A DNA stretch of 64,000 nucleotides from Calothrix sp. 336/3 (GTDB lineage Bacteria; Cyanobacteriota; Cyanobacteriia; Cyanobacteriales; Nostocaceae): positions 4,504,700 to 4,568,699 of the forward strand of contig NZ_CP011382.1 of assembly GCF_000734895.2 (NCBI RefSeq), in the 5' to 3' direction. The number at the start of each line of letters is the position of its first letter. Positions within the stretch are counted from its first letter, which is position 1. Positions 6,655 through 16,972 of this stretch are shown piece after piece. Under the pieces are notes generated by a model, which was not told where the DNA came from, ran no database searches, and saw only the letters and a program-made list of their open reading frames with translations. Made by a program: the position numbers and the translations under genes.

Positions 6655-7739
6655 TTCCTGGTGGTGTCATGTGCGCTCCCACCCTGACGGATATCACCCG
6701 CGCTTGGTCAATTCTGGAGTACTTTCGTACCAACTGGCTGGAACCCGTATGGTTAGGGTGTTCCTTAGAACGCTACGAAGAAATTAAAACCTACGATGAT
6801 TTTATGGCATGGTTGCACGAAGACCGTAACCACCGTCAGTCTGACCTAGGCTTTTACTGGCGAATGGGTTTAGATATCGGCTTGGATAAATATGGTGCGG
6901 GTGTCGGCAAATACATGACCTGGGGCTATTTACCCCATGAAGACCATTATCAAAAGCCGACAATTGAGGGTCGGAGCTCGGCAGTAATCGTCAAAGGAGG
7001 AGTCTACGACGGTTATACAGATACTCACACCCCCATTGACCATACATTTATTCGAGAAAATACCACCCACTCTTGGTATGAAGAAGGGGAGGCAGATATT
7101 CATCCCTACGATCGCCACACCAATCCCACTGCTAATAACCACAAAGACTTTGAAAATGCCTATTCCTGGGCAAGTGCTGTACGCCATATCGACCACGGAC
7201 GCTTGGAAGTCGGCGCTTTAGCAAGACAGTTAGTTGCCGGTAGTGACTATGGTGAATCCTGGCAAAATACCGATGGGTTCATCCGTGATGTTTTTCAGCG
7301 TATGGGTGGTCCGAGTATTCACGTCAGACAACTTGCACGTTTACATGAAATTGTCAAGCTATATCGAGAAGCAGAACGCTGTCTGCGGGAAATTAAATTA
7401 AATGACCCCTGGTATATTAAACCCCAGGAAAAAGATGGACGGGGTTGGGGAGCAACGGAAGCTGCGAGGGGAGCGCTGTGCCACTGGGTGGATATTGCAG
7501 AGGGCAAAATTAAGAATTATCAGGTCATTACCCCTGGTAACTGGAATATTGGACCCCGTGACGGTGAAGGAAAACGCGGTCCCATCGAAGAAGCCTTGTT
7601 AGGGACACCGATCGCCGATTCTAGTGACCCGGTAGAGGTTGGTCATGTAGCGCGATCGTTTGATTCCTGCTTAGTTTGTACAGTTCATGCTCACGATGCC
7701 AAAACAGGGGAAGAATTAGCACGATTCCGTACAGCTTAA
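6639..7739 (+). CDS. hupL: Uptake [NiFe]-hydrogenase large subunit, 3' portion (split by element)
   Basis: 366 codons from the border repeat to the stop, roughly two thirds of a 531-residue HupL. It contains MVPGGVMCAPTLTDITRAW at the start, the RGALCHW segment and the C-terminal nickel motif DSCLVCTVH, followed by the AHDAKTGEELARFRTA tail that protease HupW removes during maturation. HupL oxidises hydrogen released by nitrogenase in heterocysts. No promoter or start is expected here: the fragment becomes functional only after excision joins it to the 5' part. The in-frame ATG at 6651 is internal to HupL. It is not a pseudogene if the element is intact. Confidence 0.92.
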   Translation, partial: HSSYMVPGGVMCAPTLTDITRAWSILEYFRTNWLEPVWLGCSLERYEEIKTYDDFMAWLHEDRNHRQSDLGFYWRMGLDIGLDKYGAGVGKYMTWGYLPHEDHYQKPTIEGRSSAVIVKGGVYDGYTDTHTPIDHTFIRENTTHSWYEEGEADIHPYDRHTNPTANNHKDFENAYSWASAVRHIDHGRLEVGALARQLVAGSDYGESWQNTDGFIRDVFQRMGGPSIHVRQLARLHEIVKLYREAERCLREIKLNDPWYIKPQEKDGRGWGATEAARGALCHWVDIAEGKIKNYQVITPGNWNIGPRDGEGKRGPIEEALLGTPIADSSDPVEVGHVARSFDSCLVCTVHAHDAKTGEELARFRTA

Positions 7740-8005
7740 AATATTCCTTGCTCAAGGCATAACAGATTGCCAGTAAATCAGGTTTATCAACCTCGTCTAT
7801 TTTGAGAATTTTCCCATCAAGACTTTGAAATTGCTACTCTCCGAGAAGCCGCTACGTGTCTACATGACCGGAAGAGGCGGAGGTAACAAGCCAGTCAACT
7901 TCGACACGCTCAGTGCATCGCTTCTAGGACGCTTACAGGGGGAGGAGTCCGAGTTCCGTTCCGGTCTTCTCCCTGCTCCTTTTCCTCATTCTTGATACTC
8001 CCTCA
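7740..8005. other. Intergenic region between hupL and the sensor kinase
   Basis: 266 bp between two convergent genes. It includes GC-rich dispersed palindromic snippets near 7840-7950. I see no clean rho-independent terminator and no gene. Confidence 0.4.
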
Positions 8006-11000
8006 TTAAGTCTTAAGTCCTGCTAAACAGGATTGAATTTTTGCATTCAGATTTTTGAGCCGTATTGGTTTACTGAGGTAGCCCGTTGCACCGCTATCAA
8101 GACAACGTGCTTCATCACCAGGCATAGCTAAAGCAGTCAAGGCAATAATAGGAATTTGACTCAATTCGGGAATTTGACGAATTTTGCGAATCGCTTCTAG
8201 TCCATCTATTCCCGGCATTTGAATATCCATTAGCACCAGGTCTGGATGCAATTTCTGGGTTAGTTCGATCGCTTCTTGACCATTACGCGCGACGAAGATG
8301 CCATATCCCATTATTTCCAGATAATCAACAATCACTGCCATATTCTCCTCATTATCTTCGGCTAATAGGATCTTTATTCCAGCCGATTGAGCAATGTTGG
8401 CAGACAAACTTAGATCGTCAAGCATATTTTTTTTGGGGTTTATTGCATCAATTATTTCCAATGGGCGATAGGGGAGTCTGATCGTAAAACAACTACCAAC
8501 ACCCAATTTGCTTGTTAAATGTACTTCGCCACCATGTAATTCAACAATTCGCTTGACCAAGGCTAATCCTAAACCTGTTCCTTCATATTTTCGATTAAGG
8601 GCGCCATCAATTTGAGAAAACGCTTGAAACAGTTTTGGGATATCTTCTGGAGCAATTCCAATCCCAGTATCAATGACGCTCAATTGTAACATTGAATTTG
8701 CCGATGCAGCTGCATTATTCACTTCCTCTAACTCGTAGGGTGCAACGACTTGGAGTGTGACCTGCCCACCTTCTGGGGTAAATTTCACCGCATTATTGAG
8801 GAGATTAATTAACACTTGTCGAATGCGCCGGTCATCCAGGTATAAATCCGGCAGTGGCGATGAAGGTAGTTGAATATCAAGTTGAATATTCTTTTTGAGT
8901 GCTTGTTGTTGAACAAAGACTATACTAGCCTGACAAAGTTGGGCAACATCAACAGGTAAGGACTCTAGGACAATTTGACCTGCTTCAATTTTCGCTAAAT
9001 CGAGAATATCACTAATTAGTGATAGCAAATGTTCGCCACTTCGTTCAATAATTCGTACCATTTCCATCTGTCGTTCATTGAGAGAACCCAGAATTTCCTC
9101 TTGTAATGTTTCCGACATCCCAAGAATTGCATTTAAAGGAGTGCGCAATTCATGACTCATATTAGCCAGAAATTCATCCTTCAAACGAGTCGCTCTTATT
9201 AGCTCTTCATTTGTTTTTTGAAGCTGTGCTTCTGCTTGTTTGCGCTCAGAAATATCACGGGAGATACAGATAAAGGAAAGTTGCCTATCCCATTCCATTG
9301 GGCATATATAAATCTCAACTGGAAAGATTGAGCCATCTTTACGACTATGTAGGGTTTCTATTTTTCTTGCTTTAGAAGTATCCCAGGAGAAATTACTCAG
9401 GTTTGATCGAACTTCTTCAAGTGTCATCTGAGCATCCCAGTCAGCAACGTTGAAATGTCTGGCTTCTTCGGGGGAATATCCTAACATGTGGAAAAAACTG
9501 GCGTTGGCTTCAAGGAGATTAGCTTCGCTGTCTATGATATGAATGCCATCGGATGAGGTGTTGAAAATCGTGGCTCGGCGTAATACTTCTTGTTGCAGAG
9601 CAAGTTCAACTTGTTTGCGATCGCTAACATCAAAGATAATTCCATCCCACACCACATCGCCATTGTCTAATCGCTCTACGTAAGACATGTCTTGAACCCA
9701 CCGCAGTCCTTTTTGGGGCAGGAGCAGGCGATAGGAAACAGTTGTGGGTTGCGGTAAATCTGCCGCATTTCTGCGAATTTCACCACTTAACCACGAGATA
9801 TCTTCTGGGTGAATTCTTGCCCAAACCTGGGTAATGTCTTGGAGAGCAGTTTCAGGTTCGATTTCAAAGACCTCTCGAATCTGGGAACTGACATAGGTTA
9901 TTTCATCTGTGCCATCGGGATGGAGGACATAGCGAATAATCACCCCTGGTACATTTTCCGTTAGGCGATGGAATTGGGCTTGACTTTCTTGCAGGGCAAG
10001 CTCGGCATTTTTGCGACTCGTAATATCCGTTAAAATTCCCTGGTAGCCGATGATCTTTCCGGTAGTATCCTTGATAGGCGTTGTATTGGCTCTGACCCAT
10101 ACGTAGGGGCGATCGCGGTGACGATGACGGAACTCTATATAACCAATTTCTGTACTCACCTGTCGAATGGGTGTTTGTTCGAGAATCTGCGGGCGATCTT
10201 CTGCATAAATGGTTTCGGCTACTAGCCTACCGATCCACTCGCTGGGTTCCCAACCAAACAAAGTCTTAAATTGAGGCGAAAGATAGGTAAATCGCTGTTC
10301 AATATCTATCGACCAAATAAGGTCTTGCCCACCTTCTACCAGTCGCCGGAATTTAGCTTCACTTTCTGCGAGTTCTGCTTCCATACGCTTGCGATCGGTA
10401 ATGTCTGTCAGCGTACCAACGTAGCCGACTAAACAGCCCGCCTCGTTGAATTCTGGAACAACCCGTGAATAAATCCAATTGATTGTACCATCTGGTTTTA
10501 CATGCCGCCCTTCCCCAGGTTCTAAAGCGTGGATGTTTGGGGTTGGCATTTCCAATATTAACTTCCATGATGCTAAGGCTTGATTGCGTTCTTCAGGATG
10601 CAAAGCATTCAGCCACCCCTGTCCCAGAGCTGACTCAGCAGGGCGACCGGTCATTTGGCTCCAACGTTCGTTGACGTAGATACAATTTCCCTGGGTGTCA
10701 AAACGAAAAATGGCTACAGGTGCTGCTGCTGCTAGGCTAGCATAGCGGCGTTCGCTTTCTTGTAGGGCAAGCTGGGCATATTTGCGATCGGTAATGTCTG
10801 TCAAAATACCCTGGTAGCCAAGCAATTCCCCCGTAGCGTCCAGAATCGGAGATGAACTGATTCTCACCCAAACATAGGGGCGATCGCGATGGCGCATGCG
10901 GAACTCAAGATCAGTTTTTGTTGATTGCTTGTTCTGGGTAACATGATGGGCTAAAACTGTCTCTCGGTCGTCAGGATACACCGCTTCAATACAAGATTGA

Positions 11001-14000
11001 TTAATCCACTCCCTAGCTTCCCAACCTGACAGGGACTGGAATTGTGGTGATAAATAGGTAAATCGCCACTGACTATCCAAAGACCAAATTACATCTTGTC
11101 CCCCTTCCACCAGTCGCCGGAATTTGGCTTCACTTGCTGCTAGTTTGGCTTCGATTTGCTTGAGTTGGGTGATATCAGTCAGAGTCCTAACATAGCCGAT
11201 GAGATTGCCTGCTTCATCTATCTCTTGCACAACTTGAGAGTAAAACCAATTGATAGTACCATCGGGAAGTAAATGCCGACCTTCTCCTATCTGCAAAAAT
11301 TGCTGATCTGGGGAGAAACGCTCCATAACTTCCAATGATTTTACTCGGAAAACTTCCCGTTCTTCAGGATGTAAAGCATTCAGCCACCCCTGTCCCAGAG
11401 CTGACTCAATAGGGCGACCGGTCATCTGGCTCCAGCGTTCGTTGACGTAGATACAATTTCCCTGGGTGTCAAAACGAAAAATGGCTACAGGTGCTGCTGC
11501 GGCTAGGCTAGCATAGCGGCGTTCGCTTTCTTGCAGGGCAAACTCGACATTTTTACGATCGGTAATGTCTGTCAAAATACCCTGGTAGCCGATGATTTTG
11601 CCGCTAGTATCCTTAACAGGTGTTGTAGCGACTCTGACCCATAGGTAGGGGCGATCGCGGTGGCGATGGCGAAACTCCAGATAGCTATCTTCTGAGTTAA
11701 TGGAGGGCTGAGTTCGTTGTGCAATTAACCAATCCCGATCGTCTGGATACACGGCATCAAGGGAGGGTTTGCCAATCCATTCGCTAGGCTCCCAACCGAA
11801 CAGTGTTTGGAATTGGGGAGAAAGGTATGTAAAGCGATCCTGCACATCGACAGCCCAAACTAGATCTTGTCCTCCTTCCACTAACTGCCTATATTTGGCT
11901 TCACTTGCAGCTAGCTCTGCTTCGATTTGCTTGAGTTGGGTGATATCGGTCAAGGTACTGATACAACCGCATATCTGCCCCTGATCGTCGAATTCGGGTC
12001 GTGCTTGGATATAAACCCAGTTGATACTGCCATCCGGACGAATATGTCGCCCTTCAACCCCTTGAATGGCACTGGTGGGAACGAATAGATCAGCTAGGAT
12101 CGCAGGATTATTCCAAGGGGCTAACAACCTTTCTCTATCCTCAGGATGAACAGCCTCAAGCCATCCCTGACCTAGGGCAGATTTAAGGGGTCTGCCTGTC
12201 ATTTCGCTCCAGCGATCGCTGACATACACACAATTCATGGGGGCATCGAACCGACAAATGGCGACGGGAGCCACTTCCGCTAGAGTCGCGTAGAGCTTCT
12301 CACTTTCTTGCAAAGCTAATTCGGCTTGTTTGCGTTGGGTAATATCCGACTCCGAGCCAATTATCCGAATTGCTTTACCAGTTGTATCCCATTGGGCTTG
12401 GGCACGGCTCAAAATCCAAAGATAGGAACCATCCTTGTGTCGCACCCGGTATTCGAGTTGAAAGAATTCTGTATTCCCTGCTAAATGGTCTGCAATGGCT
12501 TGGTAGAGAAGATTGCGATCGTCTGGATGAACCAATTGCACCCAATCCTCTAGGTCACTAGGCAGTTCATCATCGTCATACCCACGCATTTCCTTCAGGC
12601 GTTGGGATACAAATAACTGCTTTGTCTGAGGATTCCAATCCCAAATACCATCGTTGGCTCCTTTTAAGGCTAATTGCCAACGTTCTTCGCTGGCTTGCAG
12701 GGCAGCTGTACGTTCTGTAACACGCTGTTCTAATTTCTGGTTGAGTTGGTGTATAGCTTGGGTTGATTGTTCTCGCTCAATGGCAATTCTGGCAAGGTGC
12801 GCCACCTTTCTGACACATTCCAGTTCATGGGATTGAGGCGTTTTCTTTTGGCGATAGTAAATACCCAAAACACCCAGTAGTGTCTGGTCGCTGCTCAATA
12901 TCGGCATTGACCAGCAGGACTGTAAACCATAAGCCAAAGCCAAGTGTTTATAGTCTTGACATAGGGGGTCAGTATCGATATCAGCCGCGATCACGATTTC
13001 TCGACGATGAGCCGCTGTCCCACAAGTGCCGACACCTTCTGCAATCGGTAAAACAGCAGCTTTCACATAGTCTTGCGGTAAGCTTGGAGCAGTCGCCTGA
13101 CACAATTGACCATCCTTACAGAGCATGATCGTGCAAACTGTCTCCGGCAGATAGTTTTCCATCGCCCGCATTAATGCATCAAAGCTACCGGATAGTGGTT
13201 GTGTTTGGGCAATCCTTTCTAAGATTTCGTATTGGCTTTCGAGTAGAGCTTCCGCACGTTTGCGATCGCTAATATCGGTAATCGTACCAACAAAACCAAT
13301 TTCTTCCCCTTCTGCGTTGTACTCAACCACCGACTGTCCATACACCCAGACTTCCGAACCGTCGGGGCGTTGCACTCGATATTCGATCGACCAGGAACGA
13401 TTTTCACGGCGTGCCTTTTCATATTCTGCAACAATGCGTTCCAGATCCTCATAGCGATACCCCACAGACCAAGGTTGACCAATTAGGGCAGTCCGATCTA
13501 AACCTAGAATTTCACAGTAGCGGTCATTCGCATAGGTACAAACTCCCATGGCATCTGTACGTAAAATCCCTACAGGAGAAGCTGCCATAAGGGATTCGTA
13601 AGGAACTGATTCAGTGATGGGGGTTGATAGAGAAAGGGATGGCTGATTTACTTGTGCTGACTGAATGGTTGGTGCAATTGCTTCCCTTGTGTCTAATCTT
13701 GTATCTAATTGTGCTGCACAGACTTCACTCAATCGATATAAAGCCAACGGGTCGAATGCTTGTAATAAATTATCTAGGGACAATAGCCCCACTAAGTCTC
13801 CCTGGGGAGAAGTTACCGCTAGAGGATACCCACCCTGGCGATCGATTTGTTGATAGGCTGACCATAATGTTTCCTCCGGAGTAATTGTGGCGATCGGTTG
13901 CATAATAGTGACCGCCTGTACCCGGTTTAACTCAACACCTAAAGCAAGCAACTGCACAATATCCTGAGCCTGAATAATGCCCCAGGCTTGTTGTGTTCCA

Positions 14001-14614
14001 GGCTGGGTAATGATATTCTTCTCTACAAGAGGTAAGACTAAAACACTGCTATTTTTTTCTGTCATGAGTTGGGCGATCGCCCAAATTGAACAATCCCATC
14101 CAACCATGGTCGGTATTCCCTGCATCACATCCCCCACTTTTTGCAGACGTAAGGGGGCTAGGGGCTGGGAAAAACTCGCGACGCTCTCTGTAGTCAATAG
14201 ACCTACTAACTGTTTTTGGGCATCCACAATCGGCAAACAAGATGCTTGGCGCTGTTGTAGTAGTTGGATGACCGCAACTTGCTCTGTTAAATCCGATTCA
14301 CATAATGGCACAACGGAGCCACTAAAGATACTACTAAGTTGGCAGTCTTGATTTAATTTTTGCGTCGATAGCCAACCAACTATTTCCTGTGCTGTAAGCA
14401 CACCAATCACTTGTTCAGCTTTTATTATGACTGCATAGGACGACTGCCATATTCGCTGATGATGAGATAAAGGTTTTCTGGTCGAGGAACTGGAATTAAG
14501 TTCGCAAGTTACACTTACCCGTCCCACTTCTGTGACGATCTGACTCAACCGATTTCCCAGGTTGATTATGCATGGATTATCAATAATCAAGGAATCCCAT
14601 TCCTGCCTATCCAT
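8006..14614 (-). CDS. Giant hybrid sensor histidine kinase (CBS-PAS-GAF-PASx9-HisKA-HATPase-REC)
   Basis: 2202 residues. The order is: four CBS motifs (about 20-330), a PAS (about 340-455), a GAF (about 465-615), nine further PAS/PAC units (about 640-1790), HisKA with phospho-acceptor His1821 (SHELRTP), an HATPase with N box NLLNNAVKFTPEGG and DTGIGIAPED / GTGLGLALVKR, and a receiver with Asp2130 (LMDIQMPG). No membrane segments, so it is a soluble multi-input sensor, perhaps of adenine nucleotides through CBS. PAS units 3-8 alternate two types (APVAI-RFD and GGQD-W) three times, showing tandem duplication of a two-PAS module of about 770 bp. The phosphorylation target is unknown; no separate regulator is adjacent. 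Confidence 0.95.
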   Translation of the reverse strand: MDRQEWDSLIIDNPCIINLGNRLSQIVTEVGRVSVTCELNSSSSTRKPLSHHQRIWQSSYAVIIKAEQVIGVLTAQEIVGWLSTQKLNQDCQLSSIFSGSVVPLCESDLTEQVAVIQLLQQRQASCLPIVDAQKQLVGLLTTESVASFSQPLAPLRLQKVGDVMQGIPTMVGWDCSIWAIAQLMTEKNSSVLVLPLVEKNIITQPGTQQAWGIIQAQDIVQLLALGVELNRVQAVTIMQPIATITPEETLWSAYQQIDRQGGYPLAVTSPQGDLVGLLSLDNLLQAFDPLALYRLSEVCAAQLDTRLDTREAIAPTIQSAQVNQPSLSLSTPITESVPYESLMAASPVGILRTDAMGVCTYANDRYCEILGLDRTALIGQPWSVGYRYEDLERIVAEYEKARRENRSWSIEYRVQRPDGSEVWVYGQSVVEYNAEGEEIGFVGTITDISDRKRAEALLESQYEILERIAQTQPLSGSFDALMRAMENYLPETVCTIMLCKDGQLCQATAPSLPQDYVKAAVLPIAEGVGTCGTAAHRREIVIAADIDTDPLCQDYKHLALAYGLQSCWSMPILSSDQTLLGVLGIYYRQKKTPQSHELECVRKVAHLARIAIEREQSTQAIHQLNQKLEQRVTERTAALQASEERWQLALKGANDGIWDWNPQTKQLFVSQRLKEMRGYDDDELPSDLEDWVQLVHPDDRNLLYQAIADHLAGNTEFFQLEYRVRHKDGSYLWILSRAQAQWDTTGKAIRIIGSESDITQRKQAELALQESEKLYATLAEVAPVAICRFDAPMNCVYVSDRWSEMTGRPLKSALGQGWLEAVHPEDRERLLAPWNNPAILADLFVPTSAIQGVEGRHIRPDGSINWVYIQARPEFDDQGQICGCISTLTDITQLKQIEAELAASEAKYRQLVEGGQDLVWAVDVQDRFTYLSPQFQTLFGWEPSEWIGKPSLDAVYPDDRDWLIAQRTQPSINSEDSYLEFRHRHRDRPYLWVRVATTPVKDTSGKIIGYQGILTDITDRKNVEFALQESERRYASLAAAAPVAIFRFDTQGNCIYVNERWSQMTGRPIESALGQGWLNALHPEEREVFRVKSLEVMERFSPDQQFLQIGEGRHLLPDGTINWFYSQVVQEIDEAGNLIGYVRTLTDITQLKQIEAKLAASEAKFRRLVEGGQDVIWSLDSQWRFTYLSPQFQSLSGWEAREWINQSCIEAVYPDDRETVLAHHVTQNKQSTKTDLEFRMRHRDRPYVWVRISSSPILDATGELLGYQGILTDITDRKYAQLALQESERRYASLAAAAPVAIFRFDTQGNCIYVNERWSQMTGRPAESALGQGWLNALHPEERNQALASWKLILEMPTPNIHALEPGEGRHVKPDGTINWIYSRVVPEFNEAGCLVGYVGTLTDITDRKRMEAELAESEAKFRRLVEGGQDLIWSIDIEQRFTYLSPQFKTLFGWEPSEWIGRLVAETIYAEDRPQILEQTPIRQVSTEIGYIEFRHRHRDRPYVWVRANTTPIKDTTGKIIGYQGILTDITSRKNAELALQESQAQFHRLTENVPGVIIRYVLHPDGTDEITYVSSQIREVFEIEPETALQDITQVWARIHPEDISWLSGEIRRNAADLPQPTTVSYRLLLPQKGLRWVQDMSYVERLDNGDVVWDGIIFDVSDRKQVELALQQEVLRRATIFNTSSDGIHIIDSEANLLEANASFFHMLGYSPEEARHFNVADWDAQMTLEEVRSNLSNFSWDTSKARKIETLHSRKDGSIFPVEIYICPMEWDRQLSFICISRDISERKQAEAQLQKTNEELIRATRLKDEFLANMSHELRTPLNAILGMSETLQEEILGSLNERQMEMVRIIERSGEHLLSLISDILDLAKIEAGQIVLESLPVDVAQLCQASIVFVQQQALKKNIQLDIQLPSSPLPDLYLDDRRIRQVLINLLNNAVKFTPEGGQVTLQVVAPYELEEVNNAAASANSMLQLSVIDTGIGIAPEDIPKLFQAFSQIDGALNRKYEGTGLGLALVKRIVELHGGEVHLTSKLGVGSCFTIRLPYRPLEIIDAINPKKNMLDDLSLSANIAQSAGIKILLAEDNEENMAVIVDYLEIMGYGIFVARNGQEAIELTQKLHPDLVLMDIQMPGIDGLEAIRKIRQIPELSQIPIIALTALAMPGDEARCLDSGATGYLSKPIRLKNLNAKIQSCLAGLKT

Positions 14615-14972
14615 GAAATTTTACCTTCGCCACATGAAAGTTGGACTTTAGCAATACTTGTACAAAACTCTGGCTAAACCGAATTGTTTGGCTAGCTCTC
14701 CCTGAGAAATTTTACCTCTATGGTAAGCTTTTAGAATTTTTGGGAACCCATCCCAAGAATATGGTATTCGATACACTTTGGAGGTATCCTAGTTACCGTC
14801 ATACATTATACCTAGATAACTTAATAACGGCTATTCTTTAAAGATTGAACAATCCTAGCTACCATGCACAACAGTGTCACAGTCCATAGTCTGGGTGCTT
14901 TAACCACAGCCAACGTAATTAATCCACCGCTTCTACAGGCAACAGTAGTCTAAAAAAAGCGCCTACTTGTCT
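14615..14972. other. Intergenic region upstream of the giant kinase
   Basis: 358 bp between the kinase start and the 3' end of the ATP-grasp gene. It should hold the kinase promoter. A 66-codon frame at 14641-14841 lacks a ribosome-binding site and recognisable similarity, so I do not call it. Confidence 0.4.
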
Positions 14973-15752
14973 TCACTGTGTAAAGCGCTCCTCAAGCTTC
15001 AGAACGAGGCGCTGAACATCGGCAGCGTAGAAACCAGAGGAGTTGATTGTGTTAATTTCAACAATCTTGACCCCGAGTTCAGAATTGCAGATGTCGATAA
15101 CAAACGCCTCATGAGGTGCCCATTCATTGACTCTGGCACGAGCAAAGGATGCAATTGGCTCATCAACATCTCTGTGGTAATAAACCTGCCCACCACGCTT
15201 GTAGAGCGACTGCGTAACAATCTCATCGCCAACTATCCAAAATCTATACTCCGCATAGATAGAGATGGGGCGAGACAGTTGAATCTTTGTCTGGGGTGTG
15301 AGGCTAGTGTTGTGATTCATTGTTGACTCGCAGATGGAACGCTGCCAAGTAACAAAATCTTCCTGGTTGAATACTCGACCACTAAAATGTTTTGAGTCAT
15401 GAATCGGTCTGACAAACATCTTCGGTAAAGCAAACCTTGCATGTTCCAGTGTGCAAACGGTGGAGTGAAAATTCAGCAAGTGTTCACCCCAGTGCAGACG
15501 CTGTTGCTTAAAGTCATAGGCAAACAAGTCAAAAACACCGGGAATCCAGCCTTGCCGGGAAGCTACGTGACGCATGGCGTAGGAGCCAATACAGATGATA
15601 TTGTTGTGGTCAATAGAGAGATCGGGGACGATGTTGCCAACTCTTGGAACTACGTGATGCACAGAGTAGCTGATACCGAATCGCTCCAGGGTTGCAATCA
15701 GTTCTTCCCAACCCGCTTCAGATACAAAGCCCTCTTGTAGTACCCAGTGCAT
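14973..15752 (-). CDS. ATP-grasp domain protein (DUF4343-like)
   Basis: 259 residues. The C-terminal half has features of an ATP-grasp fold: ISIYAEYRFWIVGDEIVTQS, then HEAFVIDICNSELGVKIVEINTINSSGFYAAD, where Asp, Glu and Asn would hold Mg-ATP. This resembles small stand-alone ATP-grasp proteins annotated DUF4343. Such enzymes ligate a carboxylate to an amine or thiol; the substrate is unknown. No partner gene is adjacent, and an IS630-type element begins about 80 bp upstream of its start, so its promoter is short or disturbed. Confidence 0.65.
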   Translation of the reverse strand: MHWVLQEGFVSEAGWEELIATLERFGISYSVHHVVPRVGNIVPDLSIDHNNIICIGSYAMRHVASRQGWIPGVFDLFAYDFKQQRLHWGEHLLNFHSTVCTLEHARFALPKMFVRPIHDSKHFSGRVFNQEDFVTWQRSICESTMNHNTSLTPQTKIQLSRPISIYAEYRFWIVGDEIVTQSLYKRGGQVYYHRDVDEPIASFARARVNEWAPHEAFVIDICNSELGVKIVEINTINSSGFYAADVQRLVLKLEERFTQ

Positions 15753-15889
15753 AGGTTGCCTCCATATCCATTTAGCCTTAATTCAACCTTAGCAATTACA
15801 GATATGTGGGAAATTTTGTCACCACTCCTAATACCAATTAACGAAAAATATGATACAGATAGATAAGGAATAAATATGAGCAAGCAAAG

Positions 15890-16390
15890 ATGGCTGGAGT
15901 CACCAAAGTAGAAATAACAGAGTCAGTAGAGGAATTACATGAACTGCTGAGAAAACAAAAAACAGCATCAAATCTCGAACGGATTCAAGCTTTGTATTTA
16001 CTGAAAATAGGACAGGTGAAAACAATACAAGACGTAGCGGTGGTAGTAGGAAGGGCAAGGGTAACGGTACAAAGATGGTTGAAAGAGTATCAAGAGTCAG
16101 GGATTAAGGGTCTATTAACAACGAAAAAGAGTCCAGGGCGACCAGCAATAATTAGCTTACAAGTAAGAGAGCAGCTAGACAAAGAGCTTCAAGAATCGGA
16201 GGGATTCAAAAGTTATGAGGAAATACGAACATGGTTAAAAGCAGTAGAAGGGATAGAAGCATCATATAAAGTAGTACACGATACAGTGCGCTATCAAATG
16301 AAAGCAAAGCTAAAAGTGCCGCGAGCAGTAGGTATAAAATACGATAGCGAAGCAGAATTAGAATTTAAAAAAAACTGCCACAATACTTAG
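15890..16390 (+). CDS. IS630 transposase, N-terminal part (ORF A)
   Basis: 166 residues with a helix-turn-helix region (TIQDVAVVVGRARVTVQRW, about residues 45-65), then LLTTKKSPGRPAII and a second winged-helix-like region. This is the DNA-binding half of an IS630/Tc1 transposase. The frame ends soon after a run of eight A residues at 16367-16374. A -1 slip there joins it to the DDE half: reading then continues KLPQYLEVIKKHV. This looks like programmed frameshifting rather than decay because both halves are otherwise open. Confidence 0.85.
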   Translation: MAGVTKVEITESVEELHELLRKQKTASNLERIQALYLLKIGQVKTIQDVAVVVGRARVTVQRWLKEYQESGIKGLLTTKKSPGRPAIISLQVREQLDKELQESEGFKSYEEIRTWLKAVEGIEASYKVVHDTVRYQMKAKLKVPRAVGIKYDSEAELEFKKNCHNT

Positions 16391-16962
16391 AAGTAATAAA
16401 AAAACACGTCATAGCACCAGTAGATAGACAAAAAACAATTAGATATTGGTGTGGGGACGAAAGCCGTGTGGGATTGAAGACTGAAGCTGGGAGACTAATT
16501 ACTAAAAAAGGAGTTAAGCCCATCGGCATTATGCAATGGAAGCGGGATAATTTTTATTTATATGGATTAGTGGAACCATTAACTGGAGAGTATTTTATCT
16601 GGGAATTCTCTCATTTAAATACAGCCTGTTTCAATATTTTTTTAGAAAAATTCTCACAGACTTATGCTCAAGATATTCATATTCTTCAGTTAGATAATGG
16701 AGCTTTTCATTTAAGCCAGCATCTGAAAGTACCAGAAAACATAGTTTTGTTATTTCAACCTCCACATACACCTCAAGTTAATCCCATAGAGAGATTGTGG
16801 GAAGAAGTTAAAAGGCATTTAACTTGGGAAAGCTTCCCAAGTTTAGATGAATTAAGAGAATTTATCTGGAATCGGTTGGCACAATTAAACACATCAATTG
16901 TTGCTTCCATCACAGGTTGGGATTTTATTCTTGATGCTTTATTTGTATCAGGCTTTTCGTGA
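16369..16962 (+). CDS. IS630 transposase, catalytic DDE part (ORF B, by -1 frameshift)
   Basis: The frame is open after the A8 run and reads through to the stop at 16960-16962. It carries the full DDE triad: Asp in CGDESRVG, Asp in LQLDNGAFH, and Glu in NPIERLWEEVK. An internal GTG at 16468 could start only a fragment lacking the first Asp, so the fused frame-shifted product is the likely enzyme. Its stop lies just inside the right terminal repeat. Confidence 0.85.
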   Translation, partial: KKLPQYLEVIKKHVIAPVDRQKTIRYWCGDESRVGLKTEAGRLITKKGVKPIGIMQWKRDNFYLYGLVEPLTGEYFIWEFSHLNTACFNIFLEKFSQTYAQDIHILQLDNGAFHLSQHLKVPENIVLLFQPPHTPQVNPIERLWEEVKRHLTWESFPSLDELREFIWNRLAQLNTSIVASITGWDFILDALFVSGFS

Positions 16963-16972
16963 ATTGGTATAA

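Larger units (their letters stand above)
15834..16967 (+). mobile_element. IS630-family insertion sequence
   Basis: 1134 bp bounded by inverted repeats counted with the TA: TACCAATTAACGAAAA at 15832-15847 and its complement at 16954-16969, matching at 15 of 16. A TA dinucleotide flanks both ends, the IS630/Tc1 target duplication. Inside are two overlapping-frame ORFs making one transposase. The ends are intact, so it may be active. Confidence 0.88.

Noticed and set aside
6639..7739. hupL fragment as a pseudogene
   Set aside because: The break falls exactly at the known recombination site with its recombinase adjacent, so it is programmed splitting.
9903..14351. Several 60-120-codon frames within the giant kinase on both strands
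   Set aside because: They are shadows of the PAS repeats and lack independent signals.
14641..14841. 66-codon frame between the kinase and ATP-grasp gene
   Set aside because: No ribosome-binding site and no similarity I recognise; it lies in the kinase promoter region.
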